Origin: Demequina sp.
GTDB lineage: Bacteria; Actinomycetota; Actinomycetes; Actinomycetales; Demequinaceae
Assembly (NCBI GenBank): GCA_030148645.1
Contig: JASBTB010000014.1
Coordinates: 1-64,000, forward strand
DNA: 64,000 nucleotides
Reading direction: 5' to 3'
Positions 1 through 9,480 of this stretch are shown piece by piece (within the stretch, counting starts at the first letter, position 1; each line of letters starts with the position of its first letter). Under the pieces are notes generated by a model. That model saw only the letters and a list, made by a program, of their open reading frames with translations. It was not told where the DNA came from and ran no database searches. The translations under genes were made by a program, and so were the position numbers.

Positions 1-48
1 TAGAGTAGCGGAGCCCGAGGGCAAGTGGTTAGCGCCCGTGTGGCGTAG

Positions 49-122
49 CGGGGTGTAGCGCAGTTTGGTAGCGCATCTGCTTTGGGAGCAGAGGGTCGCA
101 GGTTCAAATCCTGTCACCCCGA
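49..122 (+). tRNA. tRNA-Pro (anticodon UGG)
   Basis: The sequence folds as a cloverleaf. The 7-bp acceptor stem CGGGGTG (49-55) pairs with CACCCCG (115-121), followed by discriminator A122. The anticodon loop TTTGGGA carries TGG, and the T arm contains GGTTCAAATCC. No CCA is encoded. The first 48 bases of the window hold nothing I can assign. Confidence 0.96.
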
Positions 123-151
123 CGAAGACAGTGGCCGACGAAGAGAGGTTC

Positions 152-838
152 ATGAGGCGCCGCGCAAGCGGTGCCGAGCGAGCACCCCGACAAACACCGT
201 GGAGCGCCATGCCGGGTTCGAACCTCAGTGATGGAAGCACCAACCCCGTCTCACCACCCTGGCGCCGCGCCGTCATGGTGGTCGCGCTCCTCAATCTCGC
301 CTACTTCGTCGTCGAGTTCGCTGTGGCCCGTGCCATCGGGTCCGTGTCCCTCGTGGCCGACAGCGTCGACTTCTTGGAAGACGGTGCCCTCAACCTGCTG
401 ATCTTCTTCGCGGCGGTGTGGTCGGTGCGGCGCCGGGCACGAGTGGGGCACATGCTCGCTGTGGTCATCCTGGTTCCCGCGGTCGCCACCATCTGGATCG
501 CCATCATCAAGGTGGCCAATCCGTCAACGCCGAGCGTGGTGGCGCTGTCTGTCACGGCATTCGGTGCCCTACTGGTCAACCTGGCGTGCGCCGCGATCGT
601 GATGCGCCACCGCCACGTGGGCGGGTCGCTGAGCAAGGCGGCGTGGCTGTCCGCGAGGAACGACGTGCTTGCCAACGTGGCCATTCTTGTCACGGCCGCA
701 GTGACGCTCCAATGGTCGTCCGGATGGCCCGACATTGTGGTCGGCCTGGGCGTCGGCGCGGTCAACGCCGACGCCGGTGTGAAGGTGTGGCGCGCAGCGT
801 CCACAGAGCGCCTCGCTGCGCGCTCCGCCCAGCCGTAG
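152..838 (+). CDS. Cation diffusion facilitator-like membrane transporter
   Basis: A 228-residue protein with about five hydrophobic segments. The second segment carries SLVADSVDFLEDGALN, which matches the metal-site helix of CDF (cation efflux) transporters, with Asp where many members have His (DxxxD). A later segment, SARNDVLANVAIL, resembles the second metal-site helix. Members export divalent metal ions through the cytoplasmic membrane by proton exchange. The frame is open back into the tRNA, so I chose ATG 152, which has AGAGAGG four bases upstream; ATG 209 is an alternative. The usual cytoplasmic C-terminal domain is missing, so this is a short form. The metal cannot be told from sequence. 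Confidence 0.75.
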   Translation: MRRRASGAERAPRQTPWSAMPGSNLSDGSTNPVSPPWRRAVMVVALLNLAYFVVEFAVARAIGSVSLVADSVDFLEDGALNLLIFFAAVWSVRRRARVGHMLAVVILVPAVATIWIAIIKVANPSTPSVVALSVTAFGALLVNLACAAIVMRHRHVGGSLSKAAWLSARNDVLANVAILVTAAVTLQWSSGWPDIVVGLGVGAVNADAGVKVWRAASTERLAARSAQP

Positions 839-875
839 TCGTACGTCGGCCCGGGGCGCCGAATCGGCAAGCGCC

Positions 876-881
876 TATCCT
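876..881 (+). promoter_or_regulatory. Leaderless -10 element of the GNAT gene
   Basis: TATCCT lies six bases before ATG 888 and no ribosome-binding site is present. That is the spacing expected when transcription starts at the A of the start codon. Confidence 0.5.
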
Positions 882-887
882 GGAACC

Positions 888-1622
888 ATGACCTCCTCGA
901 TATCTGCACCTGTTCCCGTGGTCGAACCCGCTTCTCAGGCGGAGCTTTCCGCCGTGCATTCGGAGATCTTGGTGCCGTCGTTTCCCGCGTACGAATTAAT
1001 GGGTCTGGAGCGACTGACCGCCGAGGTCGAGCATGGAGACACCTCGGTCCGCATCATTCGCGACGATGACGGCCAGCTGGCTGGCTGTGCGATCGGGACC
1101 TGGTACGAAGAGGCCAGGGTGTTGCTGCTGGACTATCTCGCATTGCGGCCCGGAGCTCGCGGTGGCGGGCTCGGTGGCACCCTCCTGAACTCGAGCGTGG
1201 CGGCATGGTCGCAGCAGTACGACCCGTGCATCGTGCTGGCAGAAGTCGAGCACCCCGACCACCATGACGCCCACCCTCAGCACGGCGACCCCCAGGCGCG
1301 CCTACGTTTCTACGCCCGCGAGGGTGCCCGCCTCCTGCCGTTGCCGTACTTCACTCCCGGCGTCGGGGAGGGCAAGCCTCGCGTCGGCGGCATGATGCTC
1401 GCCGTTTTGCACGCCCACCCAGACCTGTTGGGGGACCACGACGAGGAGATCTCATCGGAGCCGATCGCCACCGTGCTGCACCTTCAGGGACAGGACCGCC
1501 AGGAGACGGACGATGCGCGCGCCGACCTCATCGCCGAGGCAACCCGGCGTCCCACGCTGCCGCTGCTACGAGCTGACCGCGTGGGCGACGTGCCCATCGG
1601 CGTGCCCGACGAGGACGACTGA
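888..1622 (+). CDS. GNAT-family N-acetyltransferase
   Basis: A 244-residue protein. Residues 80-100 read LLDYLALRPGARGGGLGGTL, the beta4 strand plus the glycine-rich acetyl-CoA pyrophosphate loop (R/Q-x-x-G-x-G/A) of GNAT enzymes. A following FYAREGARLL matches the beta6-beta7 part of the fold. The last 60 or so residues are acidic and show no known domain. It probably transfers an acetyl group to an amine of a small molecule or protein; the substrate is unknown. It stands alone upstream of tig and appears to be translated from a leaderless mRNA. Confidence 0.75.
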   Translation: MTSSISAPVPVVEPASQAELSAVHSEILVPSFPAYELMGLERLTAEVEHGDTSVRIIRDDDGQLAGCAIGTWYEEARVLLLDYLALRPGARGGGLGGTLLNSSVAAWSQQYDPCIVLAEVEHPDHHDAHPQHGDPQARLRFYAREGARLLPLPYFTPGVGEGKPRVGGMMLAVLHAHPDLLGDHDEEISSEPIATVLHLQGQDRQETDDARADLIAEATRRPTLPLLRADRVGDVPIGVPDEDD

Positions 1623-1820
1623 GCGGACGGCGCGCGGTCGCAGCCCAAAGCGGGGCTACGTCCCGACCGGCATCGTGCGCGACACTGACAAGCCGCAGCC
1701 AAGCGGCCGGATTCGCGCGATTGGGGTCGAGGCGGCTGAGCCAGTACGATGAGGGGGTTGCCCGAAGGCAGGAATGGCCCGCACACGCTCGGGCCCCACC
1801 CCACACATCAGGAGAAGTCT

Positions 1821-3149
1821 GTGACCAGCGCCCTCGAGAAGATCGACTCCACGACCGTGAAGATCACGGTGACACTGACGCAGGAGGAAGTCGCTCCGGC
1901 AATGAAGCACGCCTTCGAGCACATCGGCCGCGAGGTGACGATCCCGGGATTCCGCAAGGGAAAGGTGCCCGCCAAGATATTGGAACAACGCGTCGGCAAG
2001 GGCGCCGTCATTGAGCACGCAGTCAATGAAGGCGTGCCCGGTTGGTACGCCGCGGCCGTCGACGAACAGTCGGTGCGACCCTACGGCCAGCCCGAGATTG
2101 AAGTGACCAAGCTGCCCGGCATCGTCGAAGGCGATGAGGGCATCGAGTTTGTCGCCACTGTCGAGGTGCGGCCCGAAATCACGCTGCCAGCCCCCGGCGA
2201 TCTGGTGATCGAGGTGGCACCCATCGAGGTCAGCGAAGAGGACGTTCAGGAACGCATGACCGCGCTACGGGAGCGCTTTGGCACCCTCACGCCCGCCGAC
2301 CGTGCGGCCGAGGACGGCGACTTCGTGACGCTCGACCTCGACGCGCAGATTGGCGGCGAATCGGTGGATGCCGTCCAGGGAACGTCGTACCAGGTAGGGA
2401 CCGGCACGATGATCGAGGGTCTTGACGACGCCGTCACTGGCCTGTCGGCAGGCGAGTCGACCACGTTCGAGGGCCCTTTGGCCGCTGGCGAATTCGCGGG
2501 CGAGACCGCCTCGATTACCGTCACGGTCACCGCCGTGAAGACGCGCGAACTTCCCGAAGCGAACGATGACTTCGCTCAGTTGGCCTCCGAATTCGACACC
2601 ATCGACGAGTTGAAGGCCGACTTGCGCGAGCAAGCGGCCCGAATCAAGACCAACAACCAGGCCATGCAGGCGCGCGAGCAACTACTCCAGGTGCTGATGG
2701 AGAAGGTGGGCGAGTTTGCCCTGCCGAGCAAGAGTGTCGAAGCCGAGGTGCACCACCACCTTGAGAACGAAGACCGACTCGAGGACGACGACCACCGCGC
2801 CGAGGTGACCGCACGCACCCAGGAGGGTCTGCGCACCCGGATGCTGCTCGACCAACTGGCAGAAGACCTCGGCATCGATGTCCAGGAGAACGAACTGGTC
2901 GACTACCTGGTCAACGCCTCGCGCCAATACGGCACGGACCCCGGTACTTTCATTCAGCAGGTTCAGCAGTCGGGCCAAATCCCCGCCATCGTCGCCGACG
3001 TCGCACGTTCCAAGGCCACCGCCTACGCGCTGCGCCGTGCGATTGTCCGGGACAGCAACGGCAACGCGGTAGACCTGCGCGGCGTCATCGGTGGCCTTGA
3101 GGACGAGGTCGACGCCGTACCGGCCGCCGAGGAGTCGGAAGTTCAGTAG
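1821..3149 (+). CDS. tig: Trigger factor, ribosome-associated chaperone and peptidyl-prolyl isomerase
   Basis: A 442-residue protein, the usual length. The N-terminal ribosome-binding domain includes PGFRKGKVP (about residues 41-49), the family's FRxGxxP-like signature that docks at ribosomal protein L23. A FKBP-type isomerase domain follows (about 150-245, with DGDFVTLDLDAQIGGE), then a helical substrate-binding domain. It shields nascent chains at the ribosome exit. The start is GTG 1821, preceded by GGAG at 1811-1814; the frame is open further upstream but that stretch lacks family similarity. It is followed by clpP1-clpP2-clpX, the common bacterial order, though with its own intergenic gap. 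The 198 bases upstream hold TACGAT (1744-1749), a possible -10. Confidence 0.97.
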   Translation: MTSALEKIDSTTVKITVTLTQEEVAPAMKHAFEHIGREVTIPGFRKGKVPAKILEQRVGKGAVIEHAVNEGVPGWYAAAVDEQSVRPYGQPEIEVTKLPGIVEGDEGIEFVATVEVRPEITLPAPGDLVIEVAPIEVSEEDVQERMTALRERFGTLTPADRAAEDGDFVTLDLDAQIGGESVDAVQGTSYQVGTGTMIEGLDDAVTGLSAGESTTFEGPLAAGEFAGETASITVTVTAVKTRELPEANDDFAQLASEFDTIDELKADLREQAARIKTNNQAMQAREQLLQVLMEKVGEFALPSKSVEAEVHHHLENEDRLEDDDHRAEVTARTQEGLRTRMLLDQLAEDLGIDVQENELVDYLVNASRQYGTDPGTFIQQVQQSGQIPAIVADVARSKATAYALRRAIVRDSNGNAVDLRGVIGGLEDEVDAVPAAEESEVQ

Positions 3150-3207
3150 CGTTGCACGCCCCCTGCGGCAGCCGCATTTTGCTCTGAACGAATCCATGCG
3201 GGGCGAC

Positions 3208-3222
3208 GTTCACCCCGTAGCG
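3208..3222 (+). promoter_or_regulatory. Possible ClgR-binding site before clpP1P2
   Basis: GTTCACCCCGTAGCG matches the Streptomyces ClgR consensus GTTCGCY-N5-GCG with one mismatch (A for G). It lies 77 bases before the clpP1 start. ClgR activates clp genes in actinobacteria; no clgR gene is in this window. Confidence 0.35.
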
Positions 3223-3298
3223 AAACGAGGTGTAAAACGGCATGTCCGGGGCCTTCGCTCGCGTTAGTGTCGAGGCAATGTCCACAAGGAGGCACCAC

Positions 3299-3913
3299 GT
3301 GAACGAGATCACCGCGCGAGCCGATGTCGGCGGTATGGGCTTGAACGACTCGATCTTCAACCGGCTGCTGCGAGAGCGCATCATCTGGCTGGGCGACGAG
3401 GTTCGCGACGACAACTCGAATGCCATCTGCGCGCAGATGATGCTGCTGGCCGCAGAAGACCCCGACAAGGACATCTACCTGTACATCAACAGTCCCGGCG
3501 GCTCGATTACCGCAGGCATGGCGATCTACGACACGATGCAGTACATCAAGCCCGACGTCGCCACGGTTGCCATCGGCATGGCGGCGTCGATGGGACAGTT
3601 CCTTCTCGCTTCGGGGGCGCCGGGCAAACGCTACGCCACGCCGCACGCCCGCGTCATGATGCATCAGCCGTCCGGTGGCATCTACGGCACCGCCACGGAC
3701 GTGCGCATCAATGCGGAACTCATCATGCACATGAAGAAGTTGCTGGCGGAACTCACCGCGGAGCAGACGGGCAAGACGGTCGAGCAGATCAATAAGGACG
3801 CCGACCACGACCGCTGGTTCACGGCGCCGGAGGCGCTTGAGTACGGATTCGTCGACAAGGTCATCAAGAGCGCCGCTGAGGCGGGCGACAAGTCCCAGGG
3901 AGGCAAGGCGTGA
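3299..3913 (+). CDS. clpP1: ATP-dependent Clp protease proteolytic subunit 1
   Basis: A 204-residue serine peptidase with a complete triad: Ser97 in GMAASMGQF, His122 in VMMHQPSGG and Asp171 in DADHDRWF. It forms a heptameric ring that, in actinobacteria, stacks with ClpP2 into a mixed barrel fed by ClpX or ClpC1. GTG 3299 is chosen because AAGGAGG (3286-3292) sits seven bases ahead; an in-frame upstream ATG (3242) has no such site and would add a non-conserved tail. It overlaps clpP2 by four bases (GTGA), so the two subunits are co-translated, fitting an equimolar complex. Confidence 0.97.
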   Translation: MNEITARADVGGMGLNDSIFNRLLRERIIWLGDEVRDDNSNAICAQMMLLAAEDPDKDIYLYINSPGGSITAGMAIYDTMQYIKPDVATVAIGMAASMGQFLLASGAPGKRYATPHARVMMHQPSGGIYGTATDVRINAELIMHMKKLLAELTAEQTGKTVEQINKDADHDRWFTAPEALEYGFVDKVIKSAAEAGDKSQGGKA

Positions 3914-4653
3914 GCGACGACTACAGGGCCCTGGAGGCCGCTTCGCGGACCGCGGGCAGCTTGCACCGCATGAGGCACTACGCCGGGGGAAACGGCGGGC
4001 GCGCTCCCGAGGCGCCCAGCGCGCGCTACATCCTGCCGCAGTTCGAGGAACGCACCTCGTACGGCACCAAGATTCGCGACCCCTACTCGAAACTCTTCGA
4101 GGACCGCATCGTGTTCCTTGGTGTCCAGATCGATGACACATCGGCCGACGACATCATGGCGCAGTTGCTTGTGCTTGAGTCTCAGGACCCCGAGCGGGAC
4201 ATCACCATCTATATCAACTCGCCCGGCGGATCGCAGACGGCACTGACGGCCATCTACGACACGATGCAGTACATCAAACCGCAGATCCAAACCGTGTGCC
4301 TGGGCCAGGCGGCATCCGCCGCTGCGGTGTTGCTCGCAGCCGGTTCGCCCGGGAAGCGACTCGCGTTACCCAACGCTCGCGTGCTCATCCACCAGCCGCG
4401 ACTTGAGGGCGGATCGCGCGCGCAGGCCTCGGACATCGAGATTTACGCGGAGGAGATTCTGCGGATGCGCGAATGGCTTGAGGCCACCCTTGCTCATCAC
4501 ACGGGCCAGACGGCCGAAAAGGTACGTGACGACATTGAACGCGACACGTTCCTGAGTGCTCAACAGGCGAAGGACTACGGCCTGGTCGACCAGGTGCTCC
4601 TGTCCCGCAAGGGTGCGGCGGACCTGCCGCCAGCGACGCCGCCCGCCGCTTGA
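3910..4653 (+). CDS. clpP2: ATP-dependent Clp protease proteolytic subunit 2
   Basis: A 247-residue ClpP paralogue with Ser136 ([11 protein letters not shown]), His161 ([10 protein letters not shown]) and Asp212 (ERDTFLSA). The N-terminal 40 or so residues (positions 1-39, Arg/Gly-rich) form an extension or propeptide beyond the core fold; actinobacterial ClpP subunits are often processed at the N-terminus. It starts at GTG 3910 overlapping the clpP1 stop. With ClpP1 it makes the ClpP1P2 barrel, which is essential in Mycobacterium; clpX follows 71 bases downstream. Confidence 0.97.
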   Translation: MSDDYRALEAASRTAGSLHRMRHYAGGNGGRAPEAPSARYILPQFEERTSYGTKIRDPYSKLFEDRIVFLGVQIDDTSADDIMAQLLVLESQDPERDITIYINSPGGSQTALTAIYDTMQYIKPQIQTVCLGQAASAAAVLLAAGSPGKRLALPNARVLIHQPRLEGGSRAQASDIEIYAEEILRMREWLEATLAHHTGQTAEKVRDDIERDTFLSAQQAKDYGLVDQVLLSRKGAADLPPATPPAA

Positions 4654-4724
4654 CGGCGAGTCGGCGCGCGCCGCGACCGGAGCGCGGCTAGCCTGGATCG
4701 AAGGCCCCAGGGAAGGAGCGCTGC

Positions 4725-6011
4725 ATGACTCGGCCCACGGATAGTGGTGACCTGCTCAAGTGCACCTTCTGCGGAAAGACGCAGAAGCAGGTACGCAAAC
4801 TCATCGCGGGCGGTGCCGTGTACATCTGCGACGAGTGCGTCGGGCTGTGCAACGAGATCCTCGATGAGGAGTTTGCCGAGGCTGCGGAGGCCGAGCTCAC
4901 CGAACTTCCGAAACCGCGTGAGATCTTCGACTTCCTCGGCGAGTATGTGGTGGGTCAGGAACCTGCGAAGCGGGCGCTCGCGGTGGCGGTGTACAACCAC
5001 TACAAGCGGGTGCGAGCGGGCGAGACCAAGGGCGCCAGTGGCATCGAGATTGCCAAGTCCAACGTCCTGTTCATCGGCCCCACCGGTACGGGCAAGACGT
5101 ACCTGGCGCAGACTCTCGCCAAGATGCTGAACGTGCCCTTCGCCATCGCCGATGCGACGGCGCTCACCGAGGCGGGATACGTGGGCGAGGATGTCGAGAA
5201 CATCCTGTTGAAGTTGCTGCAGGCCGCGGACTACGACGTCGACAAGGCTCAACGCGGGATCATCTACATCGACGAGATCGACAAGGTCTCTCGCAAGGCG
5301 GAAAACCCCTCCATCACTCGCGACGTGTCGGGCGAGGGAGTCCAGCAGGCGTTGCTCAAGATTCTCGAAGGTACGACCGCGGCCGTACCGCCGCAAGGCG
5401 GGCGCAAGCACCCCCATCAAGAGTTCATTCAGATCGACACGACGGACGTGCTCTTCATTCTCGGTGGCGCCTTCGCCGGGCTTGAGGAGATCATTTCGGC
5501 GCGCGTGGGTCGCAAGGGAATCGGCTTCGGTTCGCAACTCAAGGAGGCGGACAACTCGGATCTGTTCGCCCAGGCGACCCCGGCGGACCTGCACAAGTTC
5601 GGGTTGATCCCGGAATTCATCGGCCGTATGCCCGTGATTGCGACCGTGTCGCCGTTGGACGTGGAGTCCATGGTGTCGATCCTGACCGAGCCCCGCAACG
5701 CGCTGGTCAAGCAGTATCAGCGGATGTTCGAGATCGACGGCATCGAACTGGACTTCGATGAGGGCGCGGTGCGCGCGATTGCGGAACAGGCGCTCGCCCG
5801 CGGTGCCGGTGCACGCGGTTTGCGAGCCATTCTCGAAGAGGTACTCCAAGACACCATGTTCGAGGTTCCCGGCCGCACCGATGTCGCACGGGTGAGCGTG
5901 ACTCGTGATGTGGTGCTCGAACGCGTCAAGCCGGCGCTCCATCCGCGAGTGCGGGACGCGGGCGAGCCGCAGACCGCCTACGCGGCTCGCCAGGACGAGG
6001 GCGCTGCGTAA
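4725..6011 (+). CDS. clpX: ATP-dependent Clp protease ATP-binding subunit ClpX
   Basis: A 428-residue AAA+ unfoldase of typical length. The N-terminal zinc-binding domain has Cys13, Cys16, Cys35 and Cys38. Walker A is GPTGTGKT (118-125) and Walker B is IIYIDEIDK (about 180-188). An R-x-x-x-G-x-G-x pore-loop region and the [11 protein letters not shown] sensor-2 motif are present. It recognises tagged substrates, unfolds them with ATP and feeds them to ClpP1P2. A good ribosome-binding site, GGAAGGAG (4711-4718), precedes ATG 4725. The gene converges with valS; the 104-base gap between them shows no clear terminator. Confidence 0.98.
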   Translation: MTRPTDSGDLLKCTFCGKTQKQVRKLIAGGAVYICDECVGLCNEILDEEFAEAAEAELTELPKPREIFDFLGEYVVGQEPAKRALAVAVYNHYKRVRAGETKGASGIEIAKSNVLFIGPTGTGKTYLAQTLAKMLNVPFAIADATALTEAGYVGEDVENILLKLLQAADYDVDKAQRGIIYIDEIDKVSRKAENPSITRDVSGEGVQQALLKILEGTTAAVPPQGGRKHPHQEFIQIDTTDVLFILGGAFAGLEEIISARVGRKGIGFGSQLKEADNSDLFAQATPADLHKFGLIPEFIGRMPVIATVSPLDVESMVSILTEPRNALVKQYQRMFEIDGIELDFDEGAVRAIAEQALARGAGARGLRAILEEVLQDTMFEVPGRTDVARVSVTRDVVLERVKPALHPRVRDAGEPQTAYAARQDEGAA

Positions 6012-6115
6012 GCTTTCAGGGCGCCCGCCGATGCCGGGTGCGCCGTCAACCGTGGCCACTTGGGTGCAACCTTTTTTGAGGCGCACGCCATCCGGAGTGA
6101 GCCGCCGTGTACCGA

Positions 6116-8863
6116 TCAGGACGGCGCGAGCACCACGTTCTCTGTGCGCACCACGGTCGGGTCGAGAATCGCCGAACTGGAGCCGTCCTCGTGGCCCAGG
6201 CCGTCAACGCTCGGGTCGAGCGCCGTCACGGCGTCGATTACCTGCAGGCTACGCACGCGCCCGGCCGCCACGATGTCGGGTTTGGCCGCGTTGACATGGG
6301 CCACCTGGGCTTCCGGTATGAGGAGGTCGACCGACAGGATCTCGGTGCGCTGGGTTACCTTCGCGTCGGACTTGATCTTTCGTAGCGCGCTGACGGCGGC
6401 ACTCGCTGCGACAAGCACCATAGGGTCGGAGCCGTCGGCCACAGTCCGTGCGCGATCGGCAGCGGGCCACGACGCGCGGTGAATCGAGCCCTCGTTGAAC
6501 CACGACCACACCTCCTCCGTGGCGAACGGCAACACAGGCGCAAACAACCGCAGAAAAGTGTCGAGGGCAAGGGTGAGAGCGGCACGCGCCGACGCGGCCT
6601 GAGGGGAGCACGGAACGAAAGGATCGATCGGCTCCCCGAGCGCCGCGCCGTCGTATGCCCGGTTCTTGACCAGTTCGACGTAATCGTCGCAGAACGTCCA
6701 AAAGTACTGTTCGGTGGCTTCGAGGGCGCGGGTGTGGTCGTAAGCCTCCAGGGCAGCCGTGGCGGCCTCGACGACGAGGGCGACGCCCGCGAGCATTCCC
6801 TTGTCGAGCGGCTCCGTGATGGGAGCCGACGTCACGTGCGCGGTGGCCGCGACGCCGCCCTCCAGGGAGTCGGCGGCGGCCGTCGCGATGCCCGTGGCGC
6901 CCAAGACGAACTTCGAGACGTTGAGCATCTTCGTGGCGAGGCGGCGCCCGATCTTCATCTGCCCCTCGTCGAAGGCGGCGTCGCTGCCCAAGCGCGCGGA
7001 CGCCGCCCAGTAGCGCACCGCGTCGGAACCGTGGGTCTCCAGCAAGCCCATCGGCGTCACCACGTTGCCCTTGGACTTGGACATCTTCTTGCGATCGGGG
7101 TCGAGAATCCACCCGGAGATTGCCGCATGCTTCCACGGCAACACCCCGTGCTCAAGGTGCGAGCGCACTACGGAGGAGAACAGCCAGGTGCGGATGATGT
7201 CCTGACCCTGTGGGCGCAGGTCCATGGGGAAGGTCTTGGAGAACAGTTCGGGGTCGTCGCGCCAGCCGCACACGATTTGCGGGGTGAGGGACGACGTCGC
7301 CCAGGTGTCCATGATGTCCGTCTCACCGATGAAGCCCCCAGGCACGCCGCGTTGGTCCTCTGTGAATCCGGGCGCTGCGTCGGACGACGGGTCCACCGGC
7401 AACTGGTCCTCAGAAGGGGCGATGGGCGTCTCCCACATGGGGTTTGCCTCGGCGTCGAGGCGGTACCACAGCGGTATCGGCACGCCGAAGAAGCGTTGGC
7501 GGGAGATCAGCCAGTCGCCAGTGAGCCCATTGACCCAGTTTTCGTAGCGTTTACGCATGTGTGACGGCACAAAGTCGAGTTCCTCGCCATGCGCCACCAA
7601 CTGCGCGCGCAGCGACGTGTCCTTGCCGCCGTTGGCGATGTACCACTGCCGCGACGTGACGATCTCCAGCGGCTTGTCGCCCTTTTCGTAGAACTTCACA
7701 GGGTGGGTGATGGTCGTGGGCTCGCCGTCGATGACGCCGGCCTCTCCCAGCATGTCGACGATGCGTTGTTGGGCGGAGAAGACCGTCTTGCCCGCGAGTT
7801 GCGCGTAGGCGTTGCGTCCCTCGGGCGAATCGATCGCGTCGGGAGCATCGGCGAGGATGCGGCCGTCGCGTCCGAGGATGGCGCGCGTTGGCAGACTCAA
7901 TTCGCGCCACCAGATCACGTCCGTGACATCGCCGAACGTGCAGATCATGGCAAGGCCCGAGCCTTTGTCCGGTGAGGCCAGACGGTGAGCAACAATGGGG
8001 ACTTCCACGCCGAACAGTGGTGTGCGTGCGTGTCTGCCGAATAGCGGCTGGTATCGCGGGTCGTCGGGGTGTGCCACGAGCGCGACGCAGGCGGGTAGGA
8101 GTTCGGGTCGCGTGGTCTCGATGTAGAGGGACTCATAGGAGCCGGTGGCCTCTTCGAGGTCTGCCGCGGGCTCGAACGCCAGGCGGTGATACGCGCCAGG
8201 GCGCTCGCGGTCCTCCAACTCGGCCTGGGCTACAGCGGTGCGGAATGTCACGTCCCACAGCGTCGGCGCCTCCGACTGGTACGCCTCTGCGCGGGCGAGA
8301 GAACGCAGGAAGGCCTGTTGGGCGACGGCCTGAACGCGGGGCTCGATGGTCTGATAGGTGAGCGACCAGTCCACGGACAGGCCCAGGTGGCGCCACAGCG
8401 ACTCGAAGTGTTTCTCGTCCTGCGCGGTCAACCGTTCGCACAACTCGACGAAGTTGCGGCGCGAGATCGGCACCTGGTCGGCGGCCTTGATGGACTTGCC
8501 CTCGCCACCGACGTGGGGAGGCTCAAAACCCTCCGCGTAGGGCAACGTCGGGTCGCATCGCACGCCAAAATAGTTCTGCACGCGACGTTCGGTGGGTAGC
8601 CCGTTATCGTCCCATCCCATCGGGTAGAAGACCTCGCGCCCGCACATTCGCTTGTAGCGGGCGATCACGTCGGTGTGGGTGTACGAGAAGACGTGGCCCA
8701 CGTGAAGCGAACCCGACACGGTGGGCGGGGGAGTGTCGATCGAGTAGACCTCATCCCGCGTCTTGGTGCGATCAAATGTGTAGACCCCGTCGACCGCCCA
8801 CACGTCGTTCCAGCGGTCTTCGAGACCGTCCACGGTGGCTTTGTGAGGGATACGAGACGTCAT
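6116..8863 (-). CDS. valS: Valyl-tRNA synthetase
   Basis: A 915-residue class I aminoacyl-tRNA synthetase. The HIGH-type motif is SGSLHVGHVFSYT near the N-terminus and the KMSKS loop is KKMSKSKGNVV (about residue 593). Between them lies the CP1 editing domain that removes mischarged threonine. The anticodon-binding domain follows, with no long C-terminal coiled-coil arm. ATG 8863 is preferred because GAAAGA lies nine bases upstream; ATG 8872 is three codons earlier. It is divergent from the AhpD-like gene, sharing an 85-base promoter region. Confidence 0.97.
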   Translation of the reverse strand: MTSRIPHKATVDGLEDRWNDVWAVDGVYTFDRTKTRDEVYSIDTPPPTVSGSLHVGHVFSYTHTDVIARYKRMCGREVFYPMGWDDNGLPTERRVQNYFGVRCDPTLPYAEGFEPPHVGGEGKSIKAADQVPISRRNFVELCERLTAQDEKHFESLWRHLGLSVDWSLTYQTIEPRVQAVAQQAFLRSLARAEAYQSEAPTLWDVTFRTAVAQAELEDRERPGAYHRLAFEPAADLEEATGSYESLYIETTRPELLPACVALVAHPDDPRYQPLFGRHARTPLFGVEVPIVAHRLASPDKGSGLAMICTFGDVTDVIWWRELSLPTRAILGRDGRILADAPDAIDSPEGRNAYAQLAGKTVFSAQQRIVDMLGEAGVIDGEPTTITHPVKFYEKGDKPLEIVTSRQWYIANGGKDTSLRAQLVAHGEELDFVPSHMRKRYENWVNGLTGDWLISRQRFFGVPIPLWYRLDAEANPMWETPIAPSEDQLPVDPSSDAAPGFTEDQRGVPGGFIGETDIMDTWATSSLTPQIVCGWRDDPELFSKTFPMDLRPQGQDIIRTWLFSSVVRSHLEHGVLPWKHAAISGWILDPDRKKMSKSKGNVVTPMGLLETHGSDAVRYWAASARLGSDAAFDEGQMKIGRRLATKMLNVSKFVLGATGIATAAADSLEGGVAATAHVTSAPITEPLDKGMLAGVALVVEAATAALEAYDHTRALEATEQYFWTFCDDYVELVKNRAYDGAALGEPIDPFVPCSPQAASARAALTLALDTFLRLFAPVLPFATEEVWSWFNEGSIHRASWPAADRARTVADGSDPMVLVAASAAVSALRKIKSDAKVTQRTEILSVDLLIPEAQVAHVNAAKPDIVAAGRVRSLQVIDAVTALDPSVDGLGHEDGSSSAILDPTVVRTENVVLAPS

Positions 8864-8942
8864 GGGGGTCATTCTTTCAGACGGGGACGCTGTCGAAGCA
8901 CTTCCTGCCCGGGGCACGCACGAGCGCTTTGCACCGGTTTGT

Positions 8943-8948
8943 TACTCT
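8943..8948 (+). promoter_or_regulatory. Leaderless -10 element of the AhpD-like gene
   Basis: TACTCT lies eight bases before ATG 8957, with no ribosome-binding site between. Confidence 0.45.
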
Positions 8949-8956
8949 TCGGTTTC

Positions 8957-9373
8957 ATGAGCCAGGCGAAGATGCGTGCCGACTTCTTGAGGTCGTTGGA
9001 AGAGTTGGACGGGACGGTGGGCGGTGATCTGCCCGAAATGTTGCGCGAGATGGTGCGCTTGCGGTGTTCGCACATCAACGGTTGTTCCTATAGCGTGCGG
9101 CTCCATTCGGACAGTCTCGCGGTGCGGGGTGCGCGGGTGGACCTGATCAGCGCCCTGGCGCGCCCGGTGAAACTCATGCGGGCGGACCTCGTGTCCGGTG
9201 CGGAGGCCGCGGCGCTACGCTTCGCCGAGATTCTGACTGACTACCCACGCGGACTGGAGTTGGAGGCGCGCGATGACGCGGCGAAGTACTTCACTCCTAA
9301 GCAGTTGGGTTCGATCGTCGAGGTGGTCGCGGTGGTCAATGCGTGGAACAGGGTGACGCGCGGGTCTGAGTGA
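8957..9373 (+). CDS. Carboxymuconolactone decarboxylase/AhpD-like protein with altered CxxC motif
   Basis: A 138-residue all-helical protein of the AhpD-like fold. Residues 35-50, LRCSHINGCSYSVRLH, align with the family's R-x-S-Q-x-N-G-C-x-x-C-x-x-x-H active site. The first catalytic Cys (Cys43) and the His (His50) are kept, but the second Cys of CxxC is Ser46. An extra Cys37 lies six residues before Cys43. Classic members reduce peroxides through the CxxC disulfide; here the resolving cysteine is either Cys37 or absent, so the chemistry may differ. It stands alone, divergent from valS. Confidence 0.75.
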   Translation: MSQAKMRADFLRSLEELDGTVGGDLPEMLREMVRLRCSHINGCSYSVRLHSDSLAVRGARVDLISALARPVKLMRADLVSGAEAAALRFAEILTDYPRGLELEARDDAAKYFTPKQLGSIVEVVAVVNAWNRVTRGSE

Positions 9374-9480
9374 TCGCCGGCGCCGGGCCTGTGTGCCGGG
9401 CTCTTTGGCCGGGCTAGGCGTTGTGGCCACTGAAGCCCGGCGTCGCGGTCGCGCCGTGCGGTGTCCCCCGCCCGAGCACA

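Noticed and set aside
1-48. Possible second tRNA before tRNA-Pro
   Set aside because: No acceptor or anticodon stem can be formed.
4575-6086. Long open frame opposite clpX
   Set aside because: No family similarity; explained by codon bias of clpX.
6479-7564. Long open frame opposite valS
   Set aside because: Low-complexity Arg/Gly/Val protein inside a clear gene.
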